Made by a program: the position numbers and the translations under genes. A stretch of 64,000 nt of DNA from NCBI GenBank assembly GCA_022428005.1, contig JAKMDI010000016.1, forward strand, positions 30,025 to 94,024, written 5' to 3'. Shown here in pieces: positions 63,128 through 64,000 of the stretch (within the stretch, counting starts at the first letter, position 1; every line of letters begins with the position of its first letter). Origin of the DNA: Flavobacteriaceae bacterium. GTDB lineage: Bacteria > Bacteroidota > Bacteroidia > Flavobacteriales > Flavobacteriaceae. The notes below the pieces were generated by a model. It searched no databases, had not been told where the DNA came from, and was given only the letters and a program-made list of their open reading frames with translations.

Positions 63128-63895
63128 ATGAAATTGATTGATACCCATACCCATCTTTATTTAGAGGCTTTTGATGAAGATCGGGATGAAGTGATTCAAA
63201 AAGCGATAGCAAAGGGAGTGAATCGTTTTTATCTTCCCGCCATCGATAGCAGCTACAGCTCGAGAATGCATGCCTTAAAAAAAAAATACCCGGATCACAT
63301 TCAATTAATGATGGGGCTTCACCCCACCCATGTCAAAGAAAATTACCAGGAAGAGCTCCAGCATGTTTCAGAGCAACTCGCAGATCATGAGTTTGCCGCA
63401 GTGGGGGAGATCGGAATTGATTTATTTTGGGATAAAACATTTTTAGCCCAACAACAAGAAGCTTTTGATCTGCAAATTCAATGGGCCAAGAGAAATGACA
63501 TACCTATTATCATCCATTGCAGGGAGGCATTTGATGAAGTTTTTGAGGTGTTGGAGGGCCATCGTTCAGCATCTTTATCAGGTATTTTTCATTGTTTTTC
63601 TGGAACCAAAGAACAGGCCGAGCGTGCCATAGATCTCAACCTTAAGCTGGGAATCGGGGGGATTGTGACTTTTAAGAATGGAAAATTAGATCAATTTATA
63701 AACCAGATAAGCCTAAAAAATCTGGTGTTGGAGACAGATTCACCTTATTTGTCGCCAGTTCCATTTCGCGGAAAAAGAAATCAAAGTGATTATCTGATTT
63801 ACATTCTTCAAAAATTGGCCTCCTTGTATCAAATAAATGAGGCTGAGGTGGCTGAAATTACCACCAACAACGCCATTTCGGTGTTTAAACACTGA
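63128..63895 (+). CDS. tatD: TatD family metal-dependent DNase
   Basis: The 255-residue TIM-barrel hydrolase has the metal-binding start MKLIDTHTHLYLEAFDEDR, MGLHPTHVKEN, FAAVGEIGIDLFWDK, IIIHCREAFDEV, FHCFSG and VLETDSPYLSP, which are the TatD signatures. Family members are 3'-5' DNases linked to DNA repair and possibly D-aminoacyl-tRNA editing in relatives. Its start abuts the divergent protease promoter. Single gene. Confidence 0.93.
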   Translation: MKLIDTHTHLYLEAFDEDRDEVIQKAIAKGVNRFYLPAIDSSYSSRMHALKKKYPDHIQLMMGLHPTHVKENYQEELQHVSEQLADHEFAAVGEIGIDLFWDKTFLAQQQEAFDLQIQWAKRNDIPIIIHCREAFDEVFEVLEGHRSASLSGIFHCFSGTKEQAERAIDLNLKLGIGGIVTFKNGKLDQFINQISLKNLVLETDSPYLSPVPFRGKRNQSDYLIYILQKLASLYQINEAEVAEITTNNAISVFKH

Positions 63896-63978
63896 ATTCA
63901 ATTTTCTTTTTAGAATATTGAGTCAATAATTTTACAAAAAAGTTTTTTTTTGTTTCTTGGTACGACTTTAAATTTTTT

Positions 63979-64000
63979 AGAGAGGTGGCCGAGTGGTCGA
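63979..64000 (+). tRNA. tRNA-Ser, cut by the window end
   Basis: AGAGAGGTGGCCGAGTGGTCGA matches the acceptor stem and D-arm of a bacterial serine tRNA. The anticodon is beyond the window, so the isoacceptor is unknown. The first base would be A rather than the common G. Confidence 0.8.

Noticed and set aside
63078-63212. Upstream part of the retropepsin-like ORF antisense to tatD
   Set aside because: It contains the promoter box and antisense tatD codons, and has no family similarity.

Overview
The window looks like a compact chromosomal segment from a marine-type member of the Bacteroidetes, most likely Flavobacteriaceae. The evidence is a type IX secretion sorting tail, a GLPGLI protein, several TonB-dependent receptors with carboxypeptidase-regulatory N-termini, a CBM9-like/DUF5916 protein, a FolK-deoxynucleoside kinase fusion, AT-leaning sequence, weak Shine-Dalgarno sites and repeated TAnnTTTG -7 promoter boxes. 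I could not run searches; all names come from motifs and recalled family features.

Layout. 1-2090: the tail of a large secreted P-domain/thrombospondin-3/T9SS protein, cut by the window edge, with a translationally coupled lipoprotein. 2080-4539: pth, rplY, prs and tRNA-Leu(CAA). 4540-5241: the only long gene-free stretch, holding a decayed coding remnant. 5242-8478: a Tat-exported GMC dehydrogenase pair and a lipoprotein formylglycine-generating enzyme (FGE). 8556-12988: a His-rich putative metal-uptake cluster with a ZnuD-like receptor, facing a Rieske lipoprotein. 13109-30340: mostly housekeeping genes (a TonB receptor, rimM, rpsP, tig-clpP-clpX, GH3, rluF-queuosine transporter-sppA, folK/dNK, trmH-like, mutS, a 2TM protein). 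30474-30677: tRNA-Gly, tRNA-Leu(UAA) and a terminator.

30704-50652 is the accessory region. It holds a DUF5916 protein, three lipoprotein sulfatases with intact C-x-P-S-R motifs, an exonuclease/endonuclease/phosphatase protein, two Tat-exported Gfo/Idh/MocA oxidoreductases, a CE15-like glucuronoyl esterase, an EamA transporter, a GLPGLI/outer-membrane receptor pair, an alpha/beta hydrolase, and a scar where a broken two-component-type sensor runs directly into the 3' end of a sugar symporter. It reads as a locus for sulfated, uronic-acid-containing polysaccharide without a SusC/SusD pair. The sulfatases would need the FGE (encoded about 25 kb away) or another maturase; FGE and sulfatases all carry lipoprotein signals, so activation may take place outside the cytoplasm.

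50695-56802 is a beta-oxidation module (etfAB, SCP2, FadN-type enzyme, thiolase). It is followed by a polymerase V pair with umuC ahead of umuD, sucAB of the TCA cycle, a retropepsin-like protease, tatD and the 5' edge of tRNA-Ser.

A global feature is extreme compaction of convergent genes: seven convergent pairs overlap at their stop codons, three of them through the same TTAG/CTAA tetranucleotide, and five more are separated by 1 to 7 bases. The only convergent pair with a wider gap lies beside the deletion scar.
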